This document shows positions 9,297-18,716 of a DNA stretch of 64,000 bases, piece after piece. The stretch is from Streptomyces sp. JH14 (GTDB lineage: Bacteria > Actinomycetota > Actinomycetes > Streptomycetales > Streptomycetaceae), in NCBI RefSeq assembly GCF_029428675.1, contig NZ_JAJNEL010000001.1, positions 4,836,001 through 4,900,000 on the forward strand, read 5' to 3'. Below the pieces are notes generated by a model, which was not told where the DNA came from, made no database searches, and worked only from the letters and a program-made list of their open reading frames with translations. A program made the translations under genes and the position numbers. The stretch's first letter is position 1, and every line of letters starts with the position of its first letter.

Positions 9297-9857
9297 TCAG
9301 GACTCGAATGTGGCGGCCAGCGCCTCGGCGAGCCCCGGCACCAGGCCGGCGCCGGTCAGCACCTCGGTCGGTGAGTCCTTCTCCCGGAGCCGTACGGCCG
9401 ACTCCCGGGCACCGTCCCGCAGGACGGCCACGGTCATCCGCACCTCCTGCCGGTCGGGGTGCTTGGCGACCCACTTGGTCAGCTGGGCGTCACTGAGCCC
9501 CTCCGGTACGGAGGACTCGGCGGACGGCGGCAGCATCAGGCGCTCCACCGTCATGGCGCAGCCGGCCACCGCGTCGGGCCAGGCGATCGTGGCGAGGAAC
9601 TCGTCCAGCGCCTTTCCGGGGGGAAGCTCCTCCTGCTCGATGGGGGTGAGTGTGGCGGCCTTCGAATCGGGGCTGTCGAGACCGAGCTGGGCGGCGAGGC
9701 CGGGCTCCTGGACGCGCAGCTTGGCGGTGTCGACGAGTGCGAAGAGCCGGGCCGGCTGGTCCCAGCCGAGGCCGGCGGCGTACTCGTCGATCTCGAGCAC
9801 GGCGACGGTGAGGGGGCTCGCGGCCATCGGAGGGCCTGAAGAGGAAACGTTGGGCAT
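9297..9857 (-). CDS. PPA1309 family protein
   Basis: A 186-residue soluble protein of the actinobacterial PPA1309 family, recognised from AVLEIDEYAAGLGWDQPARLFALVDT and the conserved AGCAMTVERLMLPP block. Function is unknown. ATG 9857 was chosen as start; a TTG two codons upstream has slightly better spacing to AAGGAGG and is a real alternative. It is divergent from the large UPF0182 gene across about 125 bases, an arrangement I remember as common in Streptomyces. Confidence 0.75.
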   Translation of the reverse strand: MPNVSSSGPPMAASPLTVAVLEIDEYAAGLGWDQPARLFALVDTAKLRVQEPGLAAQLGLDSPDSKAATLTPIEQEELPPGKALDEFLATIAWPDAVAGCAMTVERLMLPPSAESSVPEGLSDAQLTKWVAKHPDRQEVRMTVAVLRDGARESAVRLREKDSPTEVLTGAGLVPGLAEALAATFES

Positions 9858-9981
9858 GCTCAATATCCTGCCTCCTTCCGCCCCGGGTTCGGGAACTAGG
9901 TAAAGCCTCAGTAAGTTGCATAGGTGGGCTCTACGATCGCGGGGCCCGCTCCACACGACCGCGAACTTCGAGGTGCGCACG

Positions 9982-12873
9982 TTGGCTTTCCAGATGCCGG
10001 ACCGCGGCGGAGGCCCGACCGGGCCACGGATCAGAGTCGGCCGCCCGTCCCGGCGCGCCCGTACCCTGCTCATGACACTGGGCGTCCTGGCGGTCCTCGC
10101 CATGGCGTTCGTCATGTTCGCCGGGTTCTGGACGGACTGGCTCTGGTACCGGTCGGTTGCGTATTCGTCCGTCTTCACCACCACCCTGTGGACCAAGATC
10201 GGGCTGTTCCTCGTCTTCGGACTGCTGATGGCGATCGCCGTCGGTGTGAACATCTGGCTCGCGCACCGGCTCAGGCCGCCGCTGAGCGCGATGTCGCTGG
10301 AGCAGCAGAGCCTGGACCGCTACCGGATGAGCCTCGCCCCGTACAAGAAGTGGGTGCTGCTCGCGATCACCGCGCTCGTCGGACTGATCGCCGGAGCGTC
10401 CGCGTCGGGCCAGTGGCGTACCTGGCTGATGTATGTGAACGGTGTGCCGTTCGGGCAGAAGGACCCCCAGTTCCACCTGGATGTGTCCTTCTACGCCTTC
10501 AACCTGCCGTGGTACCGCTTCCTGCTCGGCTTCGGCTTCGCGGCCACGGTGCTCGCGCTGATCGCCGCCGCGCTGACCCACTACCTGTACGGCGGACTCC
10601 GCATCACCAGCCCCGGCGCGCGGGCGACCGGCGCGGCCACCGGCCATCTGTCGGTGCTGCTCGGTGTCTTCGTCTCGCTGAAGGCCGTTGCGTACTGGCT
10701 CGACCGGTACGGCCTCGCGGTGAAGTCCAGCGATTTCAAGGCGACGGACAACTGGACGGGCCTGAGGTACGTCGACGCCAACGCATACCTGCCGGCGAAG
10801 ACGATCCTGTTCTGCATCGCCGCGATCTGCGCCGTGCTGTTCTTCGCGACGCTGTGGCGCCGCACCTGGCAGCTTCCGATGATCGGCTTCGGCCTGATGG
10901 TGCTCTCGGCGATTCTGATCGGCGGGCTGTACCCGGCGATCGTGCAGAAGTTCCAGGTCCAGCCGAACGAGCAGGCCAAGGAGGCCCCGTTCATCCGCAA
11001 GAACATCGACGCGACGCGTGACGCGTACGACATCGATGACGCGCAGGTGGACGACTACACGGGCAAGAGCACCACGACGGACGACGCGAAGCTGCGTGCC
11101 TCCGCGGACGAAGCAGCGAGCTACCGGGTGATGGACCCCAACGTCGTCTCCCCGGCCTTCCAGCAGCTCCAGCAGAAGAGGAACTACTACCAGTTCCCCA
11201 AGACGCTGGACGTCGACCGCTACAAGGACGCCGCCGGCAAGGACCAGGACACGATCATCGGTCTGCGCGAGCTCAACCTGGACGGCATCCCCAAGCGCAA
11301 CTGGATCAACGACCACTTCACGTACACGCACGGCTACGGCGCCATCGCCGCCCGGGGCACCACGACGGGCAAGAACCCGAAGGGCTCCCCGGACTTCACC
11401 GAATCCGGTCTGCCGACCACCGGCGAGCTCGGCTCGTACCAGCAGCAGATCTACTACGGCGAGAAGACGGAGCAGTACTCCATCGTCGGCGGGCCCCAGA
11501 AGGAGCTCGACTACGAGGAGGACGGCGAGCGGACCACCAGCTACCAGGGCAACAGCGGGGTCAGCCTCTCCAACGCCTTCAACCGTGCCGCGTACGCGGT
11601 GTCGTTCAGCGAGCCGCAGATCCTCTACTCGGGGGCCATCGGCGAGGGCTCGCGGATTCTCTACAACCGCACGCCCAAGGAGCGCGTCGAGGCGGTCGCC
11701 CCGTGGCTGACCATCGACGGCGACGCCTATCCGGCCGTGGTGAACCACCGCATCCAGTGGGTCGTCGACGCCTACACCACCACCAACGGGTACCCGTACG
11801 CCTCGCGTACGACGCTCGGTGACACCACGGCCGACTCGCTGACCACCAACCAGCGTGCGGTCGTCGCCCAGCAGAACCAGGTCAACTACATCCGCAACTC
11901 GGTGAAGGCCACCGTCGACGCGTACGACGGCAAGGTCAAGCTGTACGAGTGGGACACCGAGGACCCGGTCCTCAAGACCTGGCGCAAGGCATTCCCGGGA
12001 ACGGTGGAGCCGAGGGCCGACATCCCGCAGGATCTGATGGACCACCTGCGGTACCCGCAGGACCTGTTCAAGGTGCAGCGCGAGCTGCTCACCCGCTACC
12101 ACGTCACCAACCCCGCGCAGTTCTACAGCGGCAGTGACGCGTGGCAGGTCCCGGACGACCCGACCAACAAGGAGTCCGGTGCCGTTCCGCCGTACTACCT
12201 GAGCATAAAGATGCCGGACCAGACGGCCCAGAAGTTCTCGCTGACCACCACGTTCACCCCGAAGGGGCGGCCCGACCTCGGGGCGTTCATGGCGGTGGAC
12301 GCGGATGCGGCCAGCAAGGACTACGGCACGATAAGGCTGTTGAGAGTCACCACCACGGTGAAGGGCCCGGGCCAGGTGCAGAGCGAGCTCAACGGCAACG
12401 ACGATGTCGCCGAGTTCGTGAGGAACCTCAAGGGCACCGACTCCGACATCGAGTACGGCAATCTGCTGACCGTGCCGCTCGACGGGGGATTCCTCTACAT
12501 CGAGCCGGTGTACACGCGTGGTGGCACGCAGAACTACCCGCTGCTGCGCAAGGTCGCCGCCTCGTACGGATCGAAGACCGTCTTCGAGAACAGCCTCGGC
12601 GAGGCGCTCAACTCGGTCTTCGGGGTGGCGGACTCCGGCACCACGGAGCCGCCGGCGGAGACCACCCGGCCGCCGGGCGACACCACGAGGCCACCGGCCA
12701 CCGGTGACGCGGCGCTGAAGCAGGCGATCGCGGATGCGCAGAAGGCCTATGCGGAAGGCGAGGCGGCCCTGAAGAAGCAGGACTGGACCGCCTACGGCAA
12801 GGCCCAGGCGGATCTGCAGGACGCCCTGGAGCGTGCGGCGGCGGCCCAGCCCAAGACGGAGAAGGGCAGCTGA
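9982..12873 (+). CDS. UPF0182 family membrane protein
   Basis: A 963-residue protein with about seven N-terminal membrane helices (within roughly the first 320 residues), then a long extracytoplasmic region containing NQVNYIRNSVKATVDAYDG and YLSIKMPDQ, conserved in UPF0182. A short Thr/Pro-rich linker and an Ala/Lys-rich helix end the protein. TTG at 9982 is preferred over ATG 9994 because GAGGTG lies seven bases before it and MAFQMPDRGG-type starts are what I recall in the genus. No biochemical function is established for the family. Confidence 0.85.
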   Translation: MAFQMPDRGGGPTGPRIRVGRPSRRARTLLMTLGVLAVLAMAFVMFAGFWTDWLWYRSVAYSSVFTTTLWTKIGLFLVFGLLMAIAVGVNIWLAHRLRPPLSAMSLEQQSLDRYRMSLAPYKKWVLLAITALVGLIAGASASGQWRTWLMYVNGVPFGQKDPQFHLDVSFYAFNLPWYRFLLGFGFAATVLALIAAALTHYLYGGLRITSPGARATGAATGHLSVLLGVFVSLKAVAYWLDRYGLAVKSSDFKATDNWTGLRYVDANAYLPAKTILFCIAAICAVLFFATLWRRTWQLPMIGFGLMVLSAILIGGLYPAIVQKFQVQPNEQAKEAPFIRKNIDATRDAYDIDDAQVDDYTGKSTTTDDAKLRASADEAASYRVMDPNVVSPAFQQLQQKRNYYQFPKTLDVDRYKDAAGKDQDTIIGLRELNLDGIPKRNWINDHFTYTHGYGAIAARGTTTGKNPKGSPDFTESGLPTTGELGSYQQQIYYGEKTEQYSIVGGPQKELDYEEDGERTTSYQGNSGVSLSNAFNRAAYAVSFSEPQILYSGAIGEGSRILYNRTPKERVEAVAPWLTIDGDAYPAVVNHRIQWVVDAYTTTNGYPYASRTTLGDTTADSLTTNQRAVVAQQNQVNYIRNSVKATVDAYDGKVKLYEWDTEDPVLKTWRKAFPGTVEPRADIPQDLMDHLRYPQDLFKVQRELLTRYHVTNPAQFYSGSDAWQVPDDPTNKESGAVPPYYLSIKMPDQTAQKFSLTTTFTPKGRPDLGAFMAVDADAASKDYGTIRLLRVTTTVKGPGQVQSELNGNDDVAEFVRNLKGTDSDIEYGNLLTVPLDGGFLYIEPVYTRGGTQNYPLLRKVAASYGSKTVFENSLGEALNSVFGVADSGTTEPPAETTRPPGDTTRPPATGDAALKQAIADAQKAYAEGEAALKKQDWTAYGKAQADLQDALERAAAAQPKTEKGS

Positions 12874-12976
12874 GTGACGGGTCGCGGCAGCCGGCAGGGA
12901 CGGTTGCGGCTGGTAGGAGCCGGTAGGAGCCGGTAAAGCGCCACCCCCGCGTCGTGGTACGGTTTGAACACAACGA

Positions 12977-13050
12977 CGCGGGGTGGAGCAGCTCGGTAGC
13001 TCGCTGGGCTCATAACCCAGAGGTCGCAGGTTCAAATCCTGTCCCCGCTA
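12977..13050 (+). tRNA. tRNA-fMet (initiator, CAT), copy 1
   Basis: A 74-base cloverleaf with anticodon CAT. Three consecutive G:C pairs in the anticodon stem (GGG/CCC) and an unpaired position 1 (C1 opposite T72) mark it as initiator rather than elongator tRNA. CCA is not encoded. An identical copy lies at 15471-15544. Confidence 0.93.
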
Positions 13051-13060
13051 CTGAAAGACC

Positions 13061-13092
13061 AAGGCCCGGATCCTTTCGAGGATCCGGGCCTT
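13061..13092 (+). terminator. hairpin terminator after tRNA copy 1
   Basis: A 13-base inverted repeat with loop TTTCGA starts ten bases after the tRNA. Its core (GGATCC-loop-GGATCC) is shared with the hairpin after the second tRNA copy. Confidence 0.8.
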
Positions 13093-13263
13093 CGTCGTGT
13101 CCCGGAGACTTTCTTATGCGGAGGGCCTGAAGTGCGGTTCGCAGGGCACGAGTTGGGCCCGGACGTGTTTGACTTATCTCTCTGTGGGCATGTCGACAAA
13201 ACGCTGAAGTGACCTCACTGGCCGCGATATACCAGGTGTACGCGGGTTACAGGTGGTGCGACG

Positions 13264-15354
13264 ATGGTATTTATGGGGGACAGGGCAACTCTGTTGGAGA
13301 CAGGGCGGTTTGTGCAGCGGCGCGTCCATCGGATGGGGAACGTAGCAGATGCGGCTTTTGCCGCAGATGTTGAAAGCGATGCCGCGGCCGCCCAGGCCGT
13401 AGAGAACGCCGGGATCGAGGGGGGCGCTGAGTCCTCCGCGAGCGCCGGCGCCGGGATCGATGCCACGACTGACGGCGGCACCGCAGAGAGCACCGAGAGC
13501 GCCGAGAGCGAGGCGCGGTACCGGCGCGCCGCCGATGCCGGAGACCCCGCGTCGATGAGCGTCCTCGGCGCGCTGCTGCTGCGCCGGGGCGATCTGAGCG
13601 GCGCCGAACCCTACCTGCGCGCAGCCACCGCCGACGGCGACCGGGCCGCGGCCAACAACCTGGGCGTCCTCCTTCACCAGCGCGGCTACGCCGACGAGGC
13701 GGCCGGCTGGTGGCGCATCGCGGCCGTCGCCGGTTCCGCCGCCGCGGCGCACGCGCTGGGCCGCCACTACCGCGAGCGCGGCGACGAGCCCGGCGCCGAG
13801 TACTGGCTGCGCCAGTCCGCCGAGCAGGGCCATGCGCTGGGCGCGTACGCCCTCGCCGACCTGCTGGAACACCGCAGCGATGTCGGCGCCGAGCGCTGGC
13901 TGCGGGCTGCCGCCGAGCAGGGGCACCGGGAAGCCGCGTACCGCCTGGCGCGCATCCTGGAGCGCAAGGCCGCCGACGACCCGCACGACGCTTTCGGCCG
14001 CCCGGGCGCGGACGCCGGAAGGGGAGCGGGCCTGCCCGCGGCCGGGGACGCCGCCGACGGCGCAGGAGCCGGGACCGGCGCACCGGTCGCGCGCCGCGCG
14101 AGCGGGCGCAAGGACGACGGGCCCGTGGCGGGCCCTGACGCCGGGCGCGTCGGAGAGGCCGAGCAGTGGTACCGGCAGGCAGCCGCGCGCGGTCACCGCC
14201 GAGCCGCCCTGCACCTCGGCGCCATCCTCGAGCAGCGCGGCGAGCTGAAGGAGGCCGGCCGCTGGTACCTCACCTCCGCCAAGGCCGGCGAGGCCCGGGC
14301 CGCCTGCGCGCTCGGCTTTCTGCTGCGCGACGCGGGCGACGAGGAGAGCGCGGCCGTGTGGTGGCTGCGCGCCGCCCAGGAGGGCGACGGCAACGCCGCC
14401 AACGCCCTGGGCGCCCTGCACGCCGCGCGCGGGGAGCCGCAGACCGCCGAGCGCTGGTACCGCGCCGCCATGGACGCGGGCGACGTCAACGGTGCGTACA
14501 ACCTGGGGCTGCTCTGCACCGCCCAGGACCGTACGCCGCAGGCCGAGCAGTGGTACCGCCGCGCCGCGTACGCCGGTCACCGCGAGGCCGCCAACGCGCT
14601 GGCCGTCCTGCTGCTCCAGGCGGGCGACGCGACCGGCGCGGAGCCCTGGTTCTCCAAGGCCGCCGAGGCGGGCAGCGTCGACGCCGCCTTCAACCTCGGC
14701 ATCCTGCACGCCGGGCGCGACGAGGACCGGGCGGCCCTGAGCTGGTACGAGCGTGCCGCGGCCGCCGGGCACACCGAGGCCGCCCTCCAGGTCGGCATGG
14801 CGCTGCTGCACCACGGCGAGGAGCAGGAGGCCGAACGCCATCTGCGCTGCGCCGCGGGCGGCGGCAGCGCCGAGGCAGCCTTCCGGCTGGCCGGGGTGCT
14901 GGACGCGCGTCAGCCGCCGCCGGGACCGCCCGCGCTCGGCGAGCCGACGCCGGACAAGACCGAGTGCGAGGCCTGGTACGAGAGGGCCGCCGAGCAGGGG
15001 CACCGCCGCGCCCAGGTACGCGTCGGCATGCTCGCGGCGGCCCGCGGCGATCTGGAGAACGCCGCGCGCTGGTACCGCGAGGCGGCCGAGTCGGGCAGCC
15101 GCAACGGTGCCTTCAACCTCGGGCTGCTCCTCGCCCGCGAGGGCAGCGAGCGCGAGGCCGCGCTCTGGTGGAGCCGCGCGGCCAACGACGGCCATGGCCG
15201 GGCCGCACTGCGCCTCGCTCTGCTCGCCGCCCGCCGCGGTGAGCTCACCGAGGGGCAGCGTTGGTGCGCTCGGGCGGTCGAGCTGGGCCCGGCGGAGGTG
15301 GCGGAGCGGGCCGCCCGGCTGCGCGAGGCGCTGCACCAGGAGTTGACGGCGTAG
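13264..15354 (+). CDS. Sel1/TPR-type tetratricopeptide repeat protein
   Basis: A 696-residue protein built of about 14 helical repeats of roughly 36 residues, each with variations of AEQWYRRAAYAGHREAANALA and GDTTGAEPWF-like turns, typical of Sel1-like/TPR arrays that scaffold protein contacts. The N-terminus (first ~80 residues) is Ala/Glu/Ser-rich; an insert around residues 240-290 is Gly/Ala/Asp-rich and breaks the repeat series. No signal peptide or membrane helix was seen. ATG 13264 was taken as start, with ATG 13273 possible. It is flanked on both sides by identical initiator tRNA genes. Partner proteins are unknown. Confidence 0.82.
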   Translation: MVFMGDRATLLETGRFVQRRVHRMGNVADAAFAADVESDAAAAQAVENAGIEGGAESSASAGAGIDATTDGGTAESTESAESEARYRRAADAGDPASMSVLGALLLRRGDLSGAEPYLRAATADGDRAAANNLGVLLHQRGYADEAAGWWRIAAVAGSAAAAHALGRHYRERGDEPGAEYWLRQSAEQGHALGAYALADLLEHRSDVGAERWLRAAAEQGHREAAYRLARILERKAADDPHDAFGRPGADAGRGAGLPAAGDAADGAGAGTGAPVARRASGRKDDGPVAGPDAGRVGEAEQWYRQAAARGHRRAALHLGAILEQRGELKEAGRWYLTSAKAGEARAACALGFLLRDAGDEESAAVWWLRAAQEGDGNAANALGALHAARGEPQTAERWYRAAMDAGDVNGAYNLGLLCTAQDRTPQAEQWYRRAAYAGHREAANALAVLLLQAGDATGAEPWFSKAAEAGSVDAAFNLGILHAGRDEDRAALSWYERAAAAGHTEAALQVGMALLHHGEEQEAERHLRCAAGGGSAEAAFRLAGVLDARQPPPGPPALGEPTPDKTECEAWYERAAEQGHRRAQVRVGMLAAARGDLENAARWYREAAESGSRNGAFNLGLLLAREGSEREAALWWSRAANDGHGRAALRLALLAARRGELTEGQRWCARAVELGPAEVAERAARLREALHQELTA

Positions 15355-15470
15355 AGCGGCGCGCATGGGGCGCGGCACGGGGCCCACCGGGGCCTGCGGC
15401 GCCGCGCCCCGAGGCCCCGGGAAACGGATTTGCACTGGTCCGGGGCGTCACGTAATGTTGTGTTCACCGA

Positions 15471-15544
15471 CGCGGGGTGGAGCAGCTCGGTAGCTCGCTG
15501 GGCTCATAACCCAGAGGTCGCAGGTTCAAATCCTGTCCCCGCTA
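15471..15544 (+). tRNA. tRNA-fMet (initiator, CAT), copy 2
   Basis: Identical in all 74 bases to the copy at 12977-13050, with the same CAT anticodon, GGG/CCC anticodon stem and mismatched first acceptor pair. CCA is not encoded. Confidence 0.93.
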
Positions 15545-15551
15545 CTGAAGA

Positions 15552-15587
15552 CAGAAGGCCGGATCCTTTCGAGGATCCGGCCTTCTG
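15552..15587 (+). terminator. hairpin terminator after tRNA copy 2
   Basis: A perfect 15-base inverted repeat with loop TTTCGA begins eight bases after the tRNA. It could also serve the convergent lipoprotein gene from the other strand. Confidence 0.8.
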
Positions 15588-15624
15588 TGCATGCCGGTGC
15601 CCGCGCCTGCCGCAGGGGCGCCGG

Positions 15625-16770
15625 TCAGAGCCTGCGGCCCACCGCCTCCGCGTACATCGCCCGGTCGACGGCCTTCTCCTCGGGTACCGGCGGCCTGCCC
15701 TCCGAGACGCCCGCGTCGGCGTAGGCCTGCTGCAGCCGATCCGTCGTGCCCTTCCGGATCTCCCAGTCCATCCGCAGCGACGGCGTCGACCGCAGCGTCG
15801 CCTCGTCGATCTTCATCAGCTTCGCCAGTTCCGTCACGAACGCGGGATCGGACTTGTAGTCCCCGGCGAAGTAGGTGTTCACCGTCCGGATATAGGCGCG
15901 GAGAAAGGCGACGCCGGCGTCCGGGTCCTCGGTCAGCAGCTTCGGCCCGAAGAGCAGACCGCCGAGCGGTTCGCCGGCCGGCTGGCCGCCCAGGAACGCG
16001 TACCGCTTGTCACCGTCCACCTTGCGCCAGACCGGGTCGAGCAGCCAGGCGGAGTCCACGCCCCCGTTCTGCAGGGCGGTCAGCACGTCCGCGGAGCCGA
16101 GCTGCTGAAAACTGATCTTGTCGAGACCGCCGCCGTGCTTCTTCAGCGAGCTGTCCATCGGATACGCGATGACCGAGCCCTTGCCGATCATCGTGCCCAT
16201 TCTCCGGCCCGCCATGGTGACGTGATCGGCGCTCTCACCGTCCTTGAGACGCACCCAGAGGCCGCTCTTGGATGTGGGGTCGGGGGAGAAGTTCCCCGCC
16301 ACCCACTTGATGTCGAAGCCGCCGTTGATGCCGTTCATCACGGCCGCCTCGGGGGCCGCCCACTGGGCATCGACATCGCCCTTGGCGAGCAGCGGCAGGG
16401 CGTCCGGGGTGGGCAGCACCTTCAGTTCGACGTCCAGGCCCTCCTTGGCGAACTCGCCCCTTGCCACGGCGACCTGGAGCGGAGCGACGTATTCCGCGCT
16501 CAGGGTGCCGGTGGCGACGGTGATCCTCCGCTTCTTCGCCAGCGGTCGGGGGGCGGGCGCGCCCTTGTCGCAGCGGGCCGGTTCGCGGTCGGCCGTCAGA
16601 TCGGCAGGGTCGGTCCAGCTGCCCCCGCCGCAGCCCGTGACGGGCGTGACGGTGCGTGGCGCGGCATCCGCGCCACCGCTGCCGGGATCGTTCCTGGCGC
16701 AGCCCGCCGCGGCGAGCAGTGAGACCGCGACGAGTGCGACGGTGCAGGTGAGAGGGGTACGTGTACGCAC
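15625..16770 (-). CDS. ABC transporter substrate-binding lipoprotein (SsuA/THI5-type)
   Basis: A 381-residue solute-binding protein of the nitrate/sulfonate/taurine (NMT1/THI5-like) group. The N-terminus has basic residues, a hydrophobic core and a lipobox ending LAAAGC, so it should be a lipid-anchored extracellular receptor. The body holds the family's early strand (ITVATGTLSAEYVAPLQVAVARG) and the MDSSLKKHGG and LGSADVLTALQNGG segments. GTG 16770 is preceded by GGAGG at five bases. It is the third gene of an ATPase-permease-receptor operon whose permease is interrupted. The ligand is not predictable. Confidence 0.85.
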   Translation of the reverse strand: MRTRTPLTCTVALVAVSLLAAAGCARNDPGSGGADAAPRTVTPVTGCGGGSWTDPADLTADREPARCDKGAPAPRPLAKKRRITVATGTLSAEYVAPLQVAVARGEFAKEGLDVELKVLPTPDALPLLAKGDVDAQWAAPEAAVMNGINGGFDIKWVAGNFSPDPTSKSGLWVRLKDGESADHVTMAGRRMGTMIGKGSVIAYPMDSSLKKHGGGLDKISFQQLGSADVLTALQNGGVDSAWLLDPVWRKVDGDKRYAFLGGQPAGEPLGGLLFGPKLLTEDPDAGVAFLRAYIRTVNTYFAGDYKSDPAFVTELAKLMKIDEATLRSTPSLRMDWEIRKGTTDRLQQAYADAGVSEGRPPVPEEKAVDRAMYAEAVGRRL

Positions 16771-16814
16771 AGTGCCTCCGTACGAAGAGCTCGGTGGAGC
16801 CGGCGGGGTGCCGT

Positions 16815-17690
16815 TCACGACTGGCTGCGGCCGCGGTCGCGCGGGGCCCACGGGGTGAGCAGCCGTCCGGCGATCCGCACCGCTTCGGAGAAGACGACGC
16901 CGAGCACCGCCACGCAGACGATGCCGACGAACATCACGTCGTTCCGGAACAGCGCCCGGGAGTCGAAGATCAGATGGCCGAGCCCGTCGGCCGCCGCGAT
17001 CTGCTCGGACGCGACGATGACCAGGACGGCCACGCCCGCCGCGATCCGTGCGCCGACCAGCACCGCGGGCAGCGAGGCGGGCAGCAGCACATGGCGGAAC
17101 ATCTGCCAGGGCGAGGCACCGAAGACCTGGCCGGCGTCGCGGTGACCGACCGGGACGGCGAGGACCGCCGCCATGGTGGAGATCCAGACGAAGAAGAAGA
17201 CCGTGGCGGCGACCAGGGCGATCTGCGGTCCTTCGCCGAGGCCGAACATATTGAGGAAGACCGGCAGCAGAGCCAGTTTCGGTACGACGTACAGGGCGTC
17301 GAGCGATGGTTCCAGCGCTGCCCGTACGAGGGAGAGCGAGCCCATCAGCAGGCCGAGCGCGTATCCGGTGACGGTACCGATCGCATAGCCGCCGAGGACC
17401 CGCTTGAGCGTGGCCCACACATCCGGCCACAGAGCGCCCTCGACCGCCCGGTCCCAGCCGTCGGCAAGGATGGTGGACGGGGCGGGGTAGACGCGGTCGT
17501 CGATCCAGGACCGGGCGGCGGCCAGCTGCCAGAGCAGGACGAGGACCAGCGGTACGGCGACGGCGAGCGCCAGCTCCAGTGTGCGGCGCCTGCGGTACGT
17601 GCGTACGGGATGCAGCTCCTACGGGCCCGGCCTGCGTACCAGCACGGTCGCTCCGTCCTTCGGCCGTGCGCGCGTGGCGGCTGTGCTCAT
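16815..17690 (-). pseudogene. ABC transporter permease gene with in-frame amber stop at codon 24
   Basis: The ATG at 17690 overlaps the ATPase stop as ATGA, marking it as the natural start. Translation gives 23 codons, then TAG at 17619-17621. The same frame continues without interruption to a TGA at 16815 and encodes a normal BPD-type permease: a first helix (LALAVAVPLVLVLLWQLAAA), the SWIDDRVYPAPS periplasmic segment, several more helices and the EAA-like loop (VFGASPWQMFRHVLLPASLP). A restart at the GTG at 17420 would lose the first helix. A GAG-to-TAG change would explain the stop. It could also be a sequencing error or a suppressed codon. The importer is probably inactive if the stop is real. 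Confidence 0.75.
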
Positions 17691-18502
17691 GCCGGGACCG
17701 CCTCTCTGCGGACCTCGCCGCGCAGCAGCTCCCACAACTCGCTCTTCAGGGCAGTGAATTCGGGTGCGGAACGGACGTCGCCGGTACGCGGCCGGGTGAA
17801 CGGCGGCCGGCGCTCGGCAATGATCCGGCCGGGTCTGGCGGACATCACCAGCACCCGGTCGCCGAGCACGATCGCCTCCTCCAGACTGTGGGTGACGAAG
17901 AGCGTGGTGGTGCGGGTCGTCTGGGTGAGGTCGAGCAGCTCGTCCTGGAGGATGGTCCGAAGCTGGGCGTCGAGCGCCGCGAACGGCTCGTCCATCAGCA
18001 GGATTTCGGGTTCGACGGTGAGGGCGCGGGCGATCGCGACGCGCTGCCGCATCCCGCCGGAGAGTGTGGCCGGATAGGCGCCGGCGAACTCGGAGAGTCC
18101 CATCCGGGCGAGCCAGTCACGCGCCCGGGCGTCGGCCTCCCTGCGCGGTACACGCTGGATGTCGAGGCCGAACCGGACATTGGCGAGGACGGTCTTCCAG
18201 TCGTAGATCCCGTAGTCCTGGAAGATCATCGCTGCCGGGCGGGGTGATGCCGCATGGAGGGACAGTTGGCCCGCGCTGGGGCGGAGCAGCCCGGCGGTGA
18301 TGCGCAGCAGGGTGGACTTGCCGCAGCCGGAGGGGCCGACGAGGCAGGTGAACTCGCCGGGCGCGATGGTGAGATCGACGGGGCCGAGGGCGATGAGCGC
18401 CTTGGCGCCGCGCCCGAACGAGCGGGTGAGCGCCTGGGCCCGGAGCGTGGGGGCGGTGGGCGGGGGTGCGGGTGACGGTGCGGTCGGGTGCGGATCTCCC
18501 AC
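17687..18502 (-). CDS. ABC transporter ATP-binding protein (SsuB/TauB-type)
   Basis: A 271-residue ATPase that would power the adjacent importer. Walker A is GPSGCGKST, the Q-loop MIFQDYGIYDW, the signature LSGGMRQRVAIARAL, Walker B ILLMDEPFAALD and the switch His is in VTHSLEEA. The N-terminus has about 18 extra Pro/Ala-rich residues. The GTG at 18502 is preceded by GAGGAGAG. The stop overlaps the next ATG (ATGA), coupling translation to the permease gene. All catalytic motifs are intact, in contrast with the broken permease. Confidence 0.88.
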   Translation of the reverse strand: MGDPHPTAPSPAPPPTAPTLRAQALTRSFGRGAKALIALGPVDLTIAPGEFTCLVGPSGCGKSTLLRITAGLLRPSAGQLSLHAASPRPAAMIFQDYGIYDWKTVLANVRFGLDIQRVPRREADARARDWLARMGLSEFAGAYPATLSGGMRQRVAIARALTVEPEILLMDEPFAALDAQLRTILQDELLDLTQTTRTTTLFVTHSLEEAIVLGDRVLVMSARPGRIIAERRPPFTRPRTGDVRSAPEFTALKSELWELLRGEVRREAVPA

Positions 18503-18669
18503 GGGTCTCTCCTCGCGCGGTCGAGGTGTGGATCCGCCGCGGGGCGGACACGATCGCCGCCGACGATATGACGGTCCGTCAGATTCGGGAAGGGGGTGTG
18601 CGCGGAGCGGATCGGCGCGGAGATGTCCGGGGGTGCGGCTTCGGCCCGCTTCCGGTCGGGTGGAACGCG

Positions 18670-18708
18670 GAAGGGCCCGGCGCGCGTGTCACGCGCGCCG
18701 GGCCCTTC
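18670..18708 (-). terminator. hairpin terminator after fur-like gene
   Basis: A perfect 18-base inverted repeat with a three-base loop lies just beyond the stop of the Fur-family gene on the minus strand. Confidence 0.8.
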
Positions 18709-18716
18709 GTTCCGCT

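Noticed and set aside
9931..13035. 1034-codon open frame opposite the UPF0182 gene
   Set aside because: It is an antisense shadow of the high-GC gene; the composition is Arg/Gly/Val/Leu with no family signature.
12977..15544. tRNA-flanked Sel1 gene as an integrated mobile element
   Set aside because: No integrase, and both tRNA copies are complete with normal promoters and terminators; the gene has the codon use of its neighbours.
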